From the NCBI RefSeq assembly GCF_002043005.1, contig NZ_CP020330.1, positions 558,001 to 622,000 of the forward strand: 64,000 bases of DNA. The letters are read 5' to 3'. Positions 52,240-60,983 of this stretch are shown in pieces. Both the position numbers and the translations under genes were made by a program. The notes below the pieces were generated by a model. That model worked only from the letters and a program-made list of their open reading frames with translations. It was not told where the DNA came from and ran no database searches. This DNA comes from Martelella mediterranea DSM 17316 (lineage in GTDB: Bacteria > Pseudomonadota > Alphaproteobacteria > Rhizobiales > Rhizobiaceae). Position 1 is the stretch's first letter. Each line of letters opens with the position of its first letter.

Positions 52240-52959
52240 TCAGATGCCCTCGAACATGCGCTTTCTGGCATTGACGATATGGTTCTTCATGGCGTCAAAG
52301 GCGTCATCTTCCTTTTGCGCCTTGATCGCCTTCACGATTATCTCATGTTCCTGCTGGACGGCGCGGAGATGCGGCTCGGACCGGCGCATGCTCAGGCTCC
52401 TGGTGACATTCATACCGGCGATGACGTGTGAACGCAGCGAAGCCTCGATGGAACTGTGATAGTGATTTTTTGTCGCGATCGCGATGGCATTGTGCAGCTC
52501 GAAATCTTCCTCGGCCCCGAGCCGTCCTTCGGCAACGCACTTGTCCAGCACGGCCATCGCCTCATCGATGCGCGCGAGATCCTCGTTATCGCGCCGAAGC
52601 GCTGCCAGCGCCGCCGTTGCGGGCTCAAGACCCGCCCGGAACTCGAAGCAGCGCTGAACATCGGCGAGCGACCCCACCGGCACCAGTTGCAGCACCTCGA
52701 CATCGGGCCGCCGCTGAACATAGGAACCAGACCCCTGACGGGAGACGATCAGCCCGTCATCGCGCAAGCGCTGCAAGGCCTCTCGAACAACAGGACGCGA
52801 GGCCTCGAATCGCTCCGACAGATCCATTTCGGAGGGAAGGCGACTCTTGACCGGAAACACATTGCTGGCGATCAGTTCAACGATCTTCTCGTAGACGACG
52901 CCGCTCATGCGACCGTTTATATGCGTTTCCGACTGTTCTTCATCCAAGGTCGCTGCCAT
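52240..52959 (-). CDS. GntR family transcriptional regulator, FCD domain
   Basis: The 239-residue regulator has a GntR winged helix at residues 18-85 (SEMDLSERFEASRPVVREA, QGSGSYVQRR) and an FCD domain with the expected metal ligands (EDFELHNAIA, SHVIAGM, HEIIVKAI). It is most like regulators of uronate and sugar-acid operons (UxuR/LgoR/DgoR type). It is transcribed 14 bp upstream of the RraA-like gene's 3' end and is likely the controller of TTGTCAATA boxes at 42684, 51090, 53788 and 54024. Confidence 0.88.
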   Translation of the reverse strand: MAATLDEEQSETHINGRMSGVVYEKIVELIASNVFPVKSRLPSEMDLSERFEASRPVVREALQRLRDDGLIVSRQGSGSYVQRRPDVEVLQLVPVGSLADVQRCFEFRAGLEPATAALAALRRDNEDLARIDEAMAVLDKCVAEGRLGAEEDFELHNAIAIATKNHYHSSIEASLRSHVIAGMNVTRSLSMRRSEPHLRAVQQEHEIIVKAIKAQKEDDAFDAMKNHIVNARKRMFEGI

Positions 52960-52973
52960 GCCTTCTTTCCGGT

Positions 52974-53690
52974 TTAGCGTCCGTTTTTCTGCCGCCAGTC
53001 GCCGAAAGCCTTCTGCGCTTCTTCATCGGGCGGATAGATACCAAAAATTGACGAACCTTCCACAACTTTCTCATATACGAAGTCCTCGAAAGCGGTCTGC
53101 TCGAACGCCTCGTTTGCGACTTCCTGCGCAATATGCTGGGGAATAACTACCACACCTTCCTGATCGCCGACAATGATGTCACCGGGGAAGACGGGAACAT
53201 CGCCGCAGCCAATCGGTACATTTATGTCAGTTGCGTGATGGCGGATCAGATTGGTCGGGGCGGAGGGCGTCCGGTGGTAGGACGGAAAGGGCAGCTTGGC
53301 GATGTCGGGCGTATCGCGGAAGCCGCCATCGGTGACGATGCCGGCAACACCGCGCTTGTAAAGCCGGGTGACGAGAATACCGCCGGCCGAGGCGGCCGAA
53401 GGATCCTTGCGGCTGTCGATGACCATCACCGCGCCGGCGGGGCATTCCTCTATGGCCTTGCGCTGCGGATGTTCGCGGTCCTCGAACACCTTGATGTCAT
53501 CGAGATCTTCGCGCGCAGGGATATAGCGCAGCGTATAAGCTGGCCCGACCATGCGCGGGGCGTCAGGGTTGATCAGGCCCGACCCACAGATGAAGGTGTT
53601 ACGGAAACCGCGCTTGAACAGCACTGTCGTCAGCGTGGCTGTCGAGATCGACATCAGCTTCACGCGCATATCTTCATTCATCACAGGCAT
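52974..53690 (-). CDS. RraA-fold protein, candidate metal-dependent pyruvate aldolase
   Basis: The 238-residue protein belongs to the RraA-like / HMG aldolase family. It has the GPAYTLRY strand, GAVMVIDSR, GGILVTRLYKRGVAGIVTDG and the catalytic DGGFRD motif (Arg125, Asp126), which in HMG/CHA aldolase bind and activate pyruvate. It is longer than E. coli RraA (161 residues), with a C-terminal helical tail, and is unlikely to regulate RNase E. In this locus it could split a 2-keto-3-deoxy aldarate into pyruvate and tartronate semialdehyde, replacing GarL; this is inference. It is cotranscribed with the GntR gene. Confidence 0.83.
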   Translation of the reverse strand: MPVMNEDMRVKLMSISTATLTTVLFKRGFRNTFICGSGLINPDAPRMVGPAYTLRYIPAREDLDDIKVFEDREHPQRKAIEECPAGAVMVIDSRKDPSAASAGGILVTRLYKRGVAGIVTDGGFRDTPDIAKLPFPSYHRTPSAPTNLIRHHATDINVPIGCGDVPVFPGDIIVGDQEGVVVIPQHIAQEVANEAFEQTAFEDFVYEKVVEGSSIFGIYPPDEEAQKAFGDWRQKNGR

Positions 53691-54082
53691 CGAAAACTCC
53701 TCCGTGCATTTTCCTCGATGGGCATTCCGGGACAGTCTCGTACGTGCCCGCAGCGCATGATCGACCTCTAGTTTGATTTGACGTAAATTGTCAATAGTTG
53801 TAATGGGTATTGAACCTTATACGTTCGCTCCATCAATGAAAGGAAACGCGGCATGAGGCCTCTTCCCCATCCGGAACAGGTTTATCTCAAATTTCCTTTT
53901 TTCAGTACTTTAAGGCGTCTTTTCATATGATTCAGGGCGATTTCATATCGTGAGATATGGCAACAACATGGCACGGAAATGAGCCTATCACTACCGCGAT
54001 GCGACCAGTGACATGAATTCAAAATTGACAAATTTTATAATGATGATCACCGTTTTCGCTGTGATGAACAAGGGAGAGTAGC
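53691..54082. promoter_or_regulatory. Divergent regulatory region with two TTGTCAAT boxes
   Basis: The 392-bp AT-rich gap holds TTGTCAATAGTTGTAA at 53788-53803 and, on the minus strand, TTGTCAAT at 54024-54031 (ATTGACAA on the plus strand). The first lies about 100 bp upstream of the RraA-like start, the second about 50 bp upstream of the reductase. GGGAG precedes the reductase start. No gene-like reading frame was seen between them. Confidence 0.5.
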
Positions 54083-54967
54083 ATGCAGTTGGCATTCATT
54101 GGTCTCGGCACCATGGGACGCCCCATGGTCGAACACATTCTGGCGGCCGACATCCAGACGCGGTGCAGCCGCATCAAGCCCGTGTCCGAATACCTTCTCG
54201 AACGCGGCGCGGTCGCCGCATCGTCTCCGGCAGAAGCGGCGAGGGACGCCGATATCGTCATTTTAATGTTGCCCGACACCCCGGATGTCGAAGCGGTTCT
54301 GTTCGGCCCTGACGGCGTTGCCGAAACGCTGACGGAAGGCAGTCTCGTCATCGACATGAGCTCGATTTCGCCAGTTGCCACCAAAGAATTCGCGCGCCGT
54401 ATCAAGGACATGGGCGCAGGCTATCTCGATGCCCCGGTCTCGGGCGGCGATGTCGGCGCGCGGGCGGCATCGCTCTCGATCATGGCCGGCGGCAGCGAGG
54501 CTGATTTCGAACGCGCTCTGCCGGTGCTGAAACTGATGGGCAAGAACATCACCCGGGTCGGCGATGTCGGCGCCGGACAGGTCTGCAAGGTTGCCAACCA
54601 GGTTATTGTCGGACTCACGATCGAAGCCGTCTCCGAGGCGTTCCTGCTGGCCGAGCGCGCGGGCGCGGACGTGGCGAAAGTGCGGGATGCGCTGATGGGC
54701 GGCTTTGCCCAGTCGCGCATTCTCGAGGTTCACGGCCAACGGATGATCGACGGCGCGTTCGAACCCGGATTTGCGATGCGCCTGCACCGCAAGGATCTCA
54801 ACATCGCCCATGACGTCGCCCGTTCGCTCGATTTTTCGCTTCCCAATACGGCCTCGACAATCCAGCTCATGAATGCCGGCCTGTCGCAGGGCCTGGCCGA
54901 CAAGGATCATTCGGCCCTCCTGTCGGTGCTCCGCAACATCTCCCCGGGTGGTAACGCCGCCTCCTGA
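54083..54967 (+). CDS. garR: Tartronate semialdehyde reductase-like beta-hydroxyacid dehydrogenase
   Basis: The 294-residue protein has FIGLGTMGRPMVEH, VILMLPDTPDVE, the VIDMSSISP substrate strand, DAPVSGGDVGA and the catalytic lysine in GAGQVCKVANQ near residue 171. This is the 2-hydroxy-3-oxopropionate reductase pattern, giving D-glycerate from tartronate semialdehyde. The stretch at residues 20-40 (CSRIKPVSEYL) differs from the usual NRxxxxxxxL region, so cofactor preference may differ. It lies divergent from the candidate aldolase that could produce its substrate. Confidence 0.85.
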   Translation: MQLAFIGLGTMGRPMVEHILAADIQTRCSRIKPVSEYLLERGAVAASSPAEAARDADIVILMLPDTPDVEAVLFGPDGVAETLTEGSLVIDMSSISPVATKEFARRIKDMGAGYLDAPVSGGDVGARAASLSIMAGGSEADFERALPVLKLMGKNITRVGDVGAGQVCKVANQVIVGLTIEAVSEAFLLAERAGADVAKVRDALMGGFAQSRILEVHGQRMIDGAFEPGFAMRLHRKDLNIAHDVARSLDFSLPNTASTIQLMNAGLSQGLADKDHSALLSVLRNISPGGNAAS

Positions 54968-55093
54968 GGTGGCCGCCCAAACCACTGGCTCACCATCCGC
55001 GCCGGACAAAAGCCGCCAAAGGCTTCGTCCGGCGCAGGCGCGACATATGCTATAGCCCTTACAACCGCAACAATGGATAACGAGGACCCCGAA

Positions 55094-55510
55094 ATGCAGA
55101 CAATCACGACACTGGACATCACGGATGCGCGCAAGCTGATTGAAGGCGCGCGCAACCATGCCGACAAGATCGGCGTGCCGATGTGCATCGCGGTCACCGA
55201 CAATGCCGGCAATCTGATCGCCTTCGAGCGAATGGAAGGCGGCAAGGTGACGAGCACGACGATTGCCATCGACAAGGCGTATACGGCCGCCGCCGCCCGC
55301 AAGGCGACACATGAATATGGCGAGGCCAGCCAGCCCGGCAAACCGGCCTACGGGATAAACTCCGCCATTGGCGGCAGGCTGATGGTGGTGGCCGGCGGAC
55401 TGCCGGTGACGGCGGACGGCATGGTGGTCGGCGCCATCGGCATCAGCTCCGGCACGCCAACCCAGGATCTGGAAGTAGCACGCGCGGCTCTCGCGCATTT
55501 TTCAGCCTGA
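55094..55510 (+). CDS. GlcG/HbpS family protein
   Basis: The 138-residue protein has the GlcG/HbpS fold: ARKLIEGARNHADKIGVPM, AVTDNAGNLIAFERMEG, KAYTAAAARKAT and a GAIGISSG C-terminal strand. Homologues accompany glycolate oxidase and other 2-hydroxyacid enzymes or bind haem; their biochemical role is unsettled. The ATG at 55094 is chosen for the GAGGA site upstream. It is 126 bp after the garR-like gene and 45 bp before the aldehyde dehydrogenase, probably in one transcript. Confidence 0.83.
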   Translation: MQTITTLDITDARKLIEGARNHADKIGVPMCIAVTDNAGNLIAFERMEGGKVTSTTIAIDKAYTAAAARKATHEYGEASQPGKPAYGINSAIGGRLMVVAGGLPVTADGMVVGAIGISSGTPTQDLEVARAALAHFSA

Positions 55511-55555
55511 AAAACGACCAGCCTCGCCAGCAAGCTTCAAAAAAGGGATCATTCA

Positions 55556-57079
55556 ATGACGTCTGCACTGAGAGGAAAACACCTCATCGCCGGTGAATGG
55601 GTCGGCAGCGAAACACGGTTCTCGTCCGAACCTTCCACCGGCCCGGCCCGTGAATTTTCCGCCGGGACGCCCGAGCTGGTCGACCGCGCGGCAAAGGCTG
55701 CCGAGGAGGCCTTCTGGTCCTACGGTTACACAGGCCGGGCAAAACGCGCGGCATTCCTCCGCGCCATCGCCGACGAAATCGAGACCCGCGCCGACACCAT
55801 AACCGAAATCGGAACGGAGGAAACCGGGTTGCCTGCGGCACGTCTCAACGGCGAACGGGGCCGCACCACCGGCCAGTTGCGCCTGTTCGCGGACCATATA
55901 GAAAAAGGCGACTACCTCGATCGACGCCACGACGAGGCCATGCCGGAGCGCAAACCGGCGCCGCGCCCAGACCTGCAGATGGTGCAGCGACCCATCGGTC
56001 CGGTCGCCGTGTTCGGCGCTTCCAACTTTCCCCTCGCATTCTCCACAGCCGGCGGCGACACCGCCGCCGCCCTTGCCGCCGGCTGCCCGGTCGTGGTCAA
56101 GGGCCACTCCGCCCATCCCGGCACCAGCGAGATCGTCGCCGACGCCATCGATGCGGCACGCCGCCGGTGCGATCTCGCGCCGGGCGTGTTCTCGCTCATC
56201 CAGGGCGGCAACCGGGATGTGGGAACGGCGCTGGTCCAGCACCCCTGCATTCAGGCCGTAGGCTTCACCGGATCGCTCAGGGGCGGTCGCGCGCTGTTCG
56301 ATCTGTGCGCCTCACGGCCGGAGCCGATCCCGTTTTTCGGCGAGCTTGGCTCGGTCAACCCGATGTTTCTGCTGCCGGCGGCCGTAGCGGCACGCGGGTC
56401 CGATATAGGCAAGGGCTGGGCGGCATCGCTCGCCATGGGCGCCGGACAATTCTGCACCAATCCGGGCATCGCCTTCGTGATCGACGGCAAGGGGGCCGAT
56501 GATTTCATCGCGGCCGCCGGAGAAGCGCTGGCGCAAACGCCGCCGCAGACGATGCTGACCGACGGCATTGCCTCGGCCTATCGCGAAGGGCGCGAGCGCG
56601 TGAGGAAAGGCAGCGGCGTACGCGAACTCCTCGAGACATCCTGTTCCGGGCGCAGCGCGACGCCCTATCTTTACGAAACCGACGCGGAGAGCTGGTTCGA
56701 AAACCATGCGCTTGCCGAAGAGGTCTTCGGACCCCTCGGACTTGTCGTCCGCCTGCAATCGGAAGATCAGATGCGGCGGATCGCGACGTCGCTCAAGGGA
56801 CAGCTGACCTGCACCATCCACATGGACGGAGCGGATTCCGGGCTCGCACGCTCCCTGATGCCCGTTCTGGAGCGCAAGGCCGGGCGGGTGCTTGCCAACG
56901 GCTTTCCGACCGGCGTGGAGGTGGTCGATTCCATGGTGCATGGCGGCCCTTATCCGGCCTCCACCAATTTCGGCCACACATCGGTCGGCACGCTGTCGAT
57001 CCGGCGCTTCCTGAGGCCGGTCTGCTATCAGGATGTCCCCGAAGATTTGTTGCCGGCCGATCTGGCCGGCCGGGACTGA
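55556..57079 (+). CDS. Aldehyde dehydrogenase, alpha-ketoglutarate semialdehyde dehydrogenase-like (type III)
   Basis: The 507-residue NAD(P)-dependent aldehyde dehydrogenase has RPIGPVAVFGASNFPLAF, GCPVVVKGHSAHPGTSE, the catalytic Glu in FFGELGSVNP (near residue 261) and the catalytic Cys in GAGQFCTNPG (near 301). The VKGHSAHP and FGASNFPLAFS signatures match dehydrogenases that oxidise 2,5-dioxovalerate to 2-oxoglutarate in glucarate/galactarate and pentose pathways. This provides a second exit from the locus alongside tartronate semialdehyde reduction, although the matching KDG dehydratase is not visible. Confidence 0.88.
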   Translation: MTSALRGKHLIAGEWVGSETRFSSEPSTGPAREFSAGTPELVDRAAKAAEEAFWSYGYTGRAKRAAFLRAIADEIETRADTITEIGTEETGLPAARLNGERGRTTGQLRLFADHIEKGDYLDRRHDEAMPERKPAPRPDLQMVQRPIGPVAVFGASNFPLAFSTAGGDTAAALAAGCPVVVKGHSAHPGTSEIVADAIDAARRRCDLAPGVFSLIQGGNRDVGTALVQHPCIQAVGFTGSLRGGRALFDLCASRPEPIPFFGELGSVNPMFLLPAAVAARGSDIGKGWAASLAMGAGQFCTNPGIAFVIDGKGADDFIAAAGEALAQTPPQTMLTDGIASAYREGRERVRKGSGVRELLETSCSGRSATPYLYETDAESWFENHALAEEVFGPLGLVVRLQSEDQMRRIATSLKGQLTCTIHMDGADSGLARSLMPVLERKAGRVLANGFPTGVEVVDSMVHGGPYPASTNFGHTSVGTLSIRRFLRPVCYQDVPEDLLPADLAGRD

Positions 57080-57100
57080 CATCGCCCGGAGATGACGTTT

Positions 57101-57133
57101 GGCCGCCGCCGCCCTTTCCGGGGGGCGGCGGCC
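57101..57133. terminator. Strong GC-rich hairpin between convergent genes
   Basis: GGCCGCCGCC (57101-57110) pairs with GGCGGCGGCC (57124-57133), extended by CCC/GGG around TTTCC. It lies between the aldehyde dehydrogenase and malic enzyme stops. There is no T-run, so bidirectional blocking is inferred from position. Confidence 0.5.
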
Positions 57134-57163
57134 ATATGCGTGTCTCTCGGTTGCCTCGGCGGA

Positions 57164-59482
57164 TTAGGTCTCGTCGTCAGTCTGCACCGTCGCACTATAG
57201 GCCGCCATGGCCGCCATGTTGACGATGTCGGCATCGCGCGCGCCGAGCGAGACGATCTGCACCGGCTTGTCGAGCCCCACCAGAAGCGGACCGATGACCG
57301 TCGAGCCGCCCAGTTCCTGCAGCATCTTGGTTGCGATCGAGGCGGAGTGGAAGGCCGGCATGACGAGCACATTGGCCGGACCCGAAAGCCGGCAGAACGG
57401 ATATTGCCGCATGCGTTCGGCGTTTAGCGCCACATCGGCCGCCATCTCGCCGTCATACTCGAAATCGACGCCGCGCTCGTCGAGAATACGCACAGCATCG
57501 CGCACCTGGCTCGCGCGCTCGCCGCGCGGGTGGCCGAAGGTTGAGTAGGCAAGCATGGCGATGCGCGGCTCGTAACCCATATGGCGGGCCATGGAGGCGG
57601 CCTCCTCGGCGATATCTGCAAGCTCGGCGGCGTTCGGGGTGTCGTGAACGGCCGTATCGGCCACCAGCACGGTGCGGCCATGGCAAAGCGCCAGCGAAAG
57701 GCCGATCACGCGGTGCCCGGGACGGGCGTCGATCACGCGCCGCACATCGGAGAGCGCGGTGGAATAGTTGCGCGTCACCCCGGTCACCATGCCGTCGGCA
57801 TCGCCGAGCGCCACCATGGTGGCGGCGAAGTGGTTGCGGTCATTGTTGATAAGCCGCTGGCAATCGCGGAACAGAAAGCCGTCGCGCTGCAGCCTCTTGT
57901 AGAGATGCGCGGTATAATCGGCGTTGCGGTGGGAAAGCGAGGCGTTGATCAACTCGATGCCGGGGCGCTCGATATCGGCGCCGGCCTGTTGGGCAGCCTT
58001 GCGCACCAGATCCTCGCGACCAAGCAGGATGGCGGTGCCAAGCTTCTGGTTCACGAAGGAGATCGCGGCGCGGATCATCTGCTCCTCTTCACCCTCGGTA
58101 AAGACAATGCGCTTCGGCTGGCGGCGAACCCGCTCATAGACGCGCTGCATGGTCGAGGCGATCGGATCGCGCCGGGCCGACAGCACGCGCTCATAGTCCT
58201 CGAAATCGGTGATTTCGCGCCGCGCAACGCCCGATTCCATCGCCGCCCGCGCGACGGCCACCGGGATGGCGGAGATCAGGCGCGGATCGAAGGGAACCGG
58301 GATGATGTAACCGGGCCCGAATTTCGGCCGGTTGCCGGCATAGGCTGCGGCGACATCGTCAGGCACATCCTCACGCGCGAGTGCGGCAAGCGCCCGTGCG
58401 GCGGCCACCTTCATCGCCTCGTTGATTTCGGTTGCGCGCACATCGAGCGCGCCCCTGAAGATGTAAGGAAAGCCCAGAACATTGTTGACCTGGTTGGGAT
58501 AATCCGACCGGCCCGTCGCCATGATCGCATCCGAGCGAATGGCGGCGACATCCTCCGGCGCAATTTCCGGATCGGGATTGGCCATTGCGAAAATGACCGG
58601 ATTCGGCGCCATGGTGGCGACCATGTCCTGCGTCAGCGCGCCTTTGACGGAAAGGCCGAGGAAAACATCGGCACCGTCGACGGCGTCTGCCAGCGAGCGT
58701 CGGTCGGTACTGACGGCATGGGCCGATTTCCACTGGTTCATGCCGTCATTGCGCCCCTCATGGACAACGCCCTTGCTGTCGCAGAGGATGATGTTGTCAT
58801 GAGGCGTTCCCATGGCCTTCAGCAGCTCGATACAGGCAATCGCGGCCGCCCCCGCGCCGTTGCACACGATCCTGGTCGACGCGAGGTCGCGGCCGGTCAG
58901 GTGCAGCGCGTTGATCAGTCCCGCCGCGGCGATGATGGCCGTGCCGTGCTGGTCGTCGTGGAAAACCGGAATGTCCATCGCCTCGCGCAGGCGCTGTTCG
59001 ATGATGAAGCAATCCGGCGCCTTGATATCCTCAAGATTGATGCCGCCGAAGGAGGGGCCGAGCAACCTGACACAGTTGACGAAGACATCGATATCGGTGG
59101 TGTCGACCTCAAGATCGATGGAATCGATGTCGGCAAAACACTTGAACAGCGCCGCCTTGCCTTCCATCACCGGCTTGGAGGCAAGCGCGCCGAGATTGCC
59201 AAGACCCAGGATCGCGGTCCCGTTGGAAATGACGGCGACCATGTTGCCCCGCGTGGTGTAGTCGAAGGCGCGATCCGGATCTTCCGCGATTGCCCGGACC
59301 GGCACGGCCACGCCCGGCGAATAGGCAAGCGAAAGATCGCGCTGGGTCGCCATCGGCTTCGAGGGCGTGATTTCCAGCTTGCCCGGACGCCCGCGCGCAT
59401 GAAAATCGAGCGCCTCCTGCTCGGCCGGGCGCGGCCGGGCGTGTTTTTCCTGACGATCATCGTCGCTGCTTTTCTGTCGCAT
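57164..59482 (-). CDS. maeB: NADP-dependent malic enzyme with C-terminal phosphotransacetylase-like domain
   Basis: The 772-residue protein joins a malic enzyme domain (residues 40-430: AYSPGVAVPV, KAALFKCFADIDS with the catalytic-lysine region, FHDDQHGTAII and IVCNGAGAAAIA) to a phosphate acetyl/butyryl-transferase-like domain (about 445-765: RIVFTEGEEEQMIRAA, VADTAVHD, NVLVMPAFHSASIATK). This is the MaeB/TME architecture in which the second half is regulatory. It makes pyruvate, CO2 and NADPH from malate. The ATG at 59482 is favoured by GGAGG upstream and normal family length. It is probably a housekeeping gene embedded in the locus. Confidence 0.95.
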   Translation of the reverse strand: MRQKSSDDDRQEKHARPRPAEQEALDFHARGRPGKLEITPSKPMATQRDLSLAYSPGVAVPVRAIAEDPDRAFDYTTRGNMVAVISNGTAILGLGNLGALASKPVMEGKAALFKCFADIDSIDLEVDTTDIDVFVNCVRLLGPSFGGINLEDIKAPDCFIIEQRLREAMDIPVFHDDQHGTAIIAAAGLINALHLTGRDLASTRIVCNGAGAAAIACIELLKAMGTPHDNIILCDSKGVVHEGRNDGMNQWKSAHAVSTDRRSLADAVDGADVFLGLSVKGALTQDMVATMAPNPVIFAMANPDPEIAPEDVAAIRSDAIMATGRSDYPNQVNNVLGFPYIFRGALDVRATEINEAMKVAAARALAALAREDVPDDVAAAYAGNRPKFGPGYIIPVPFDPRLISAIPVAVARAAMESGVARREITDFEDYERVLSARRDPIASTMQRVYERVRRQPKRIVFTEGEEEQMIRAAISFVNQKLGTAILLGREDLVRKAAQQAGADIERPGIELINASLSHRNADYTAHLYKRLQRDGFLFRDCQRLINNDRNHFAATMVALGDADGMVTGVTRNYSTALSDVRRVIDARPGHRVIGLSLALCHGRTVLVADTAVHDTPNAAELADIAEEAASMARHMGYEPRIAMLAYSTFGHPRGERASQVRDAVRILDERGVDFEYDGEMAADVALNAERMRQYPFCRLSGPANVLVMPAFHSASIATKMLQELGGSTVIGPLLVGLDKPVQIVSLGARDADIVNMAAMAAYSATVQTDDET

Positions 59483-59894
59483 GATGGGCCCCTCCGTCCT
59501 GGCTGCAAAAGAATGGCAGGCAGGGTTAGGCGCGGCCGGTCGGGATGTCAATAAACGTAAGGCGGCATAAGTCTTTCTACGCGCGGGAGCAGAGACCTGG
59601 CGGGGAACGGGGCCCACGGCCTGCCATCACCGCGGAGCGAAGCGCCCAGATGTCTAAATCTTCTCAGGTTTCAGACGGCTGGCCCTTCCCTGTCAGCCCC
59701 TGCCGCCGCGTTCCGGGCCACGCTTGCGAGGACTGCGCACGCCGCAATAATGGCGGAACCCGGAACCATGTAGAGGCATGTTGTTTAAATTGGTAAATAA
59801 TTGTAGTTTGATTCTCAACCATGGCAGGCGTCCGATGCCTGTCGGGAGGAATAGCCTGCGCCATGCGTGCAGGCAAAGAGGAGACCGGCTCAAA
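59483..59894. promoter_or_regulatory. Upstream region of the 2-hydroxyacid dehydrogenase gene with small leader frame
   Basis: The 412-bp gap carries TTGGTAAATAATTGTAG at 59790-59806, a weaker relative of the TTGTCAATA boxes. A 25-codon frame at 59821-59898 (starting MAGVRCLSGG) or its internal ATG at 59863 ends in TGA overlapping the GTG start of the dehydrogenase (GTGA), which could couple translation. Nothing else was recognised. Confidence 0.35.
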
Positions 59895-60908
59895 GTGATC
59901 GACACACCACCCGAGGTCCGCATCGAAGAGGTGCTTTTCACGCTCGCGCTGCCGGAAGACGCGCGCCGCGAGGTCGAGGCGGTTCTGGCCCCGACAAGGA
60001 TCATCTTTGCAACCCCCGATGACGATGCGACGATCAGAAAAGCACTCGAAACCGTCGATGTCGCCGTCGTGCAATCCGACATAGACGAGCGGTTTCTTGC
60101 CGGCCCGAAGCTGAAATGGGTCCATTGCGGCCATTCCGGGCTGACGAAATCCGCCATGCCGGGTGTGTTCGAAAAGGGGATCGTGGTCACCGGGTCGGCG
60201 GGCCGTTCGGCCGAAGCGCTTGCCCAGCATGCCTTCTACTTCGCGCTCGCGCTGACATTCGACGCCAGACGGCTGATCGAATGTCAGGCGGCGCATATCT
60301 GGCGGGGCATCCCCGGCTATGACGAAAGACTTGGTCTTGCCGGAAAGACGCTCGGCATTGTCGGGCTAGGCCATACCGGTGCGGCAATGGCGGCGCTCGG
60401 CAAGGCGTTCCAGATGAATGTCATCGCCTATACCCGCAGCGCGCGCGCCGACACGCCGCCGAATGTCGACAGGCTCATCTGCGCCGATGCCGGCGGCAGC
60501 CTCGACACGCTGATCGAGGACGCGGACGTGATCATGCTTGCCACGCAGCTCAATGACGAAACCCATCATCTGTTTTCCGCCCGCGAGTTCGCGCTGATGC
60601 GCCCTTCTGCGTTCATCATCAACATGGCGCGCGGACCGGTGATCGACGAGGAGGCGCTGACTGCGGCGTTGCGCTCCGGGGCGATCGCGGGCGCGGGGCT
60701 TGACGTGTTCGACCGGGAGCCCCTGCCCCCGGATGCGCCGATCTGGGATGCGCCCAACGTGCTGATCACCCCGCACATGACCCCTGCCCTGCCGGACAGG
60801 GCACGGCGGGTCATCGAAATCCTGCTGGAAAACATCCGGCGCTACCGGGCGGGCGAGCCGATGCTGAACCAGCTTACCAGCCGCGATGTCTATTCGAAAC
60901 GTGTCTGA
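59895..60908 (+). CDS. D-isomer-specific 2-hydroxyacid dehydrogenase
   Basis: The ~337-residue enzyme has the NAD motif GIVGLGHTGAAMAALGKAF and the catalytic set: Arg in NMARGPVIDEEAL, Glu in DVFDREPLP and His in ITPHMTPAL. The substrate domain includes VHCGHSGLTK. It would reduce a 2-oxoacid such as hydroxypyruvate or glyoxylate, or oxidise a D-2-hydroxyacid. The GTG at 59895 is chosen because GAGGAG lies 11 bases upstream and longer in-frame starts (ATG at 59835) lack a clear site. It begins a three-gene series with the SMP-30 and second uronate dehydrogenase genes. Confidence 0.86.
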   Translation: MIDTPPEVRIEEVLFTLALPEDARREVEAVLAPTRIIFATPDDDATIRKALETVDVAVVQSDIDERFLAGPKLKWVHCGHSGLTKSAMPGVFEKGIVVTGSAGRSAEALAQHAFYFALALTFDARRLIECQAAHIWRGIPGYDERLGLAGKTLGIVGLGHTGAAMAALGKAFQMNVIAYTRSARADTPPNVDRLICADAGGSLDTLIEDADVIMLATQLNDETHHLFSAREFALMRPSAFIINMARGPVIDEEALTAALRSGAIAGAGLDVFDREPLPPDAPIWDAPNVLITPHMTPALPDRARRVIEILLENIRRYRAGEPMLNQLTSRDVYSKRV

Positions 60909-60983
60909 GCGGGCGGCTTTGCCGTAAATATGTTTTGGGCCCGGCGCCATGTTGGCGCTGCGCAAAAAAGTGTGAGACTGAAA

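Noticed and set aside
52974..53690. Annotation of the RraA-fold gene as an RNase E inhibitor
   Set aside because: It is about 75 residues longer than RraA, keeps the aldolase-type DGGFRD motif and sits in a sugar-acid operon.
57164..59482. Malic enzyme as part of the uronate pathway
   Set aside because: MaeB is a widespread central-metabolism enzyme, is on the opposite strand with its own ribosome site, and no TTGTCAATA box was seen at its start.
57581..59554. A 657-codon open frame opposite the malic enzyme
   Set aside because: Opposite strand is an unmistakable MaeB; the frame has repetitive basic composition and no family resemblance.
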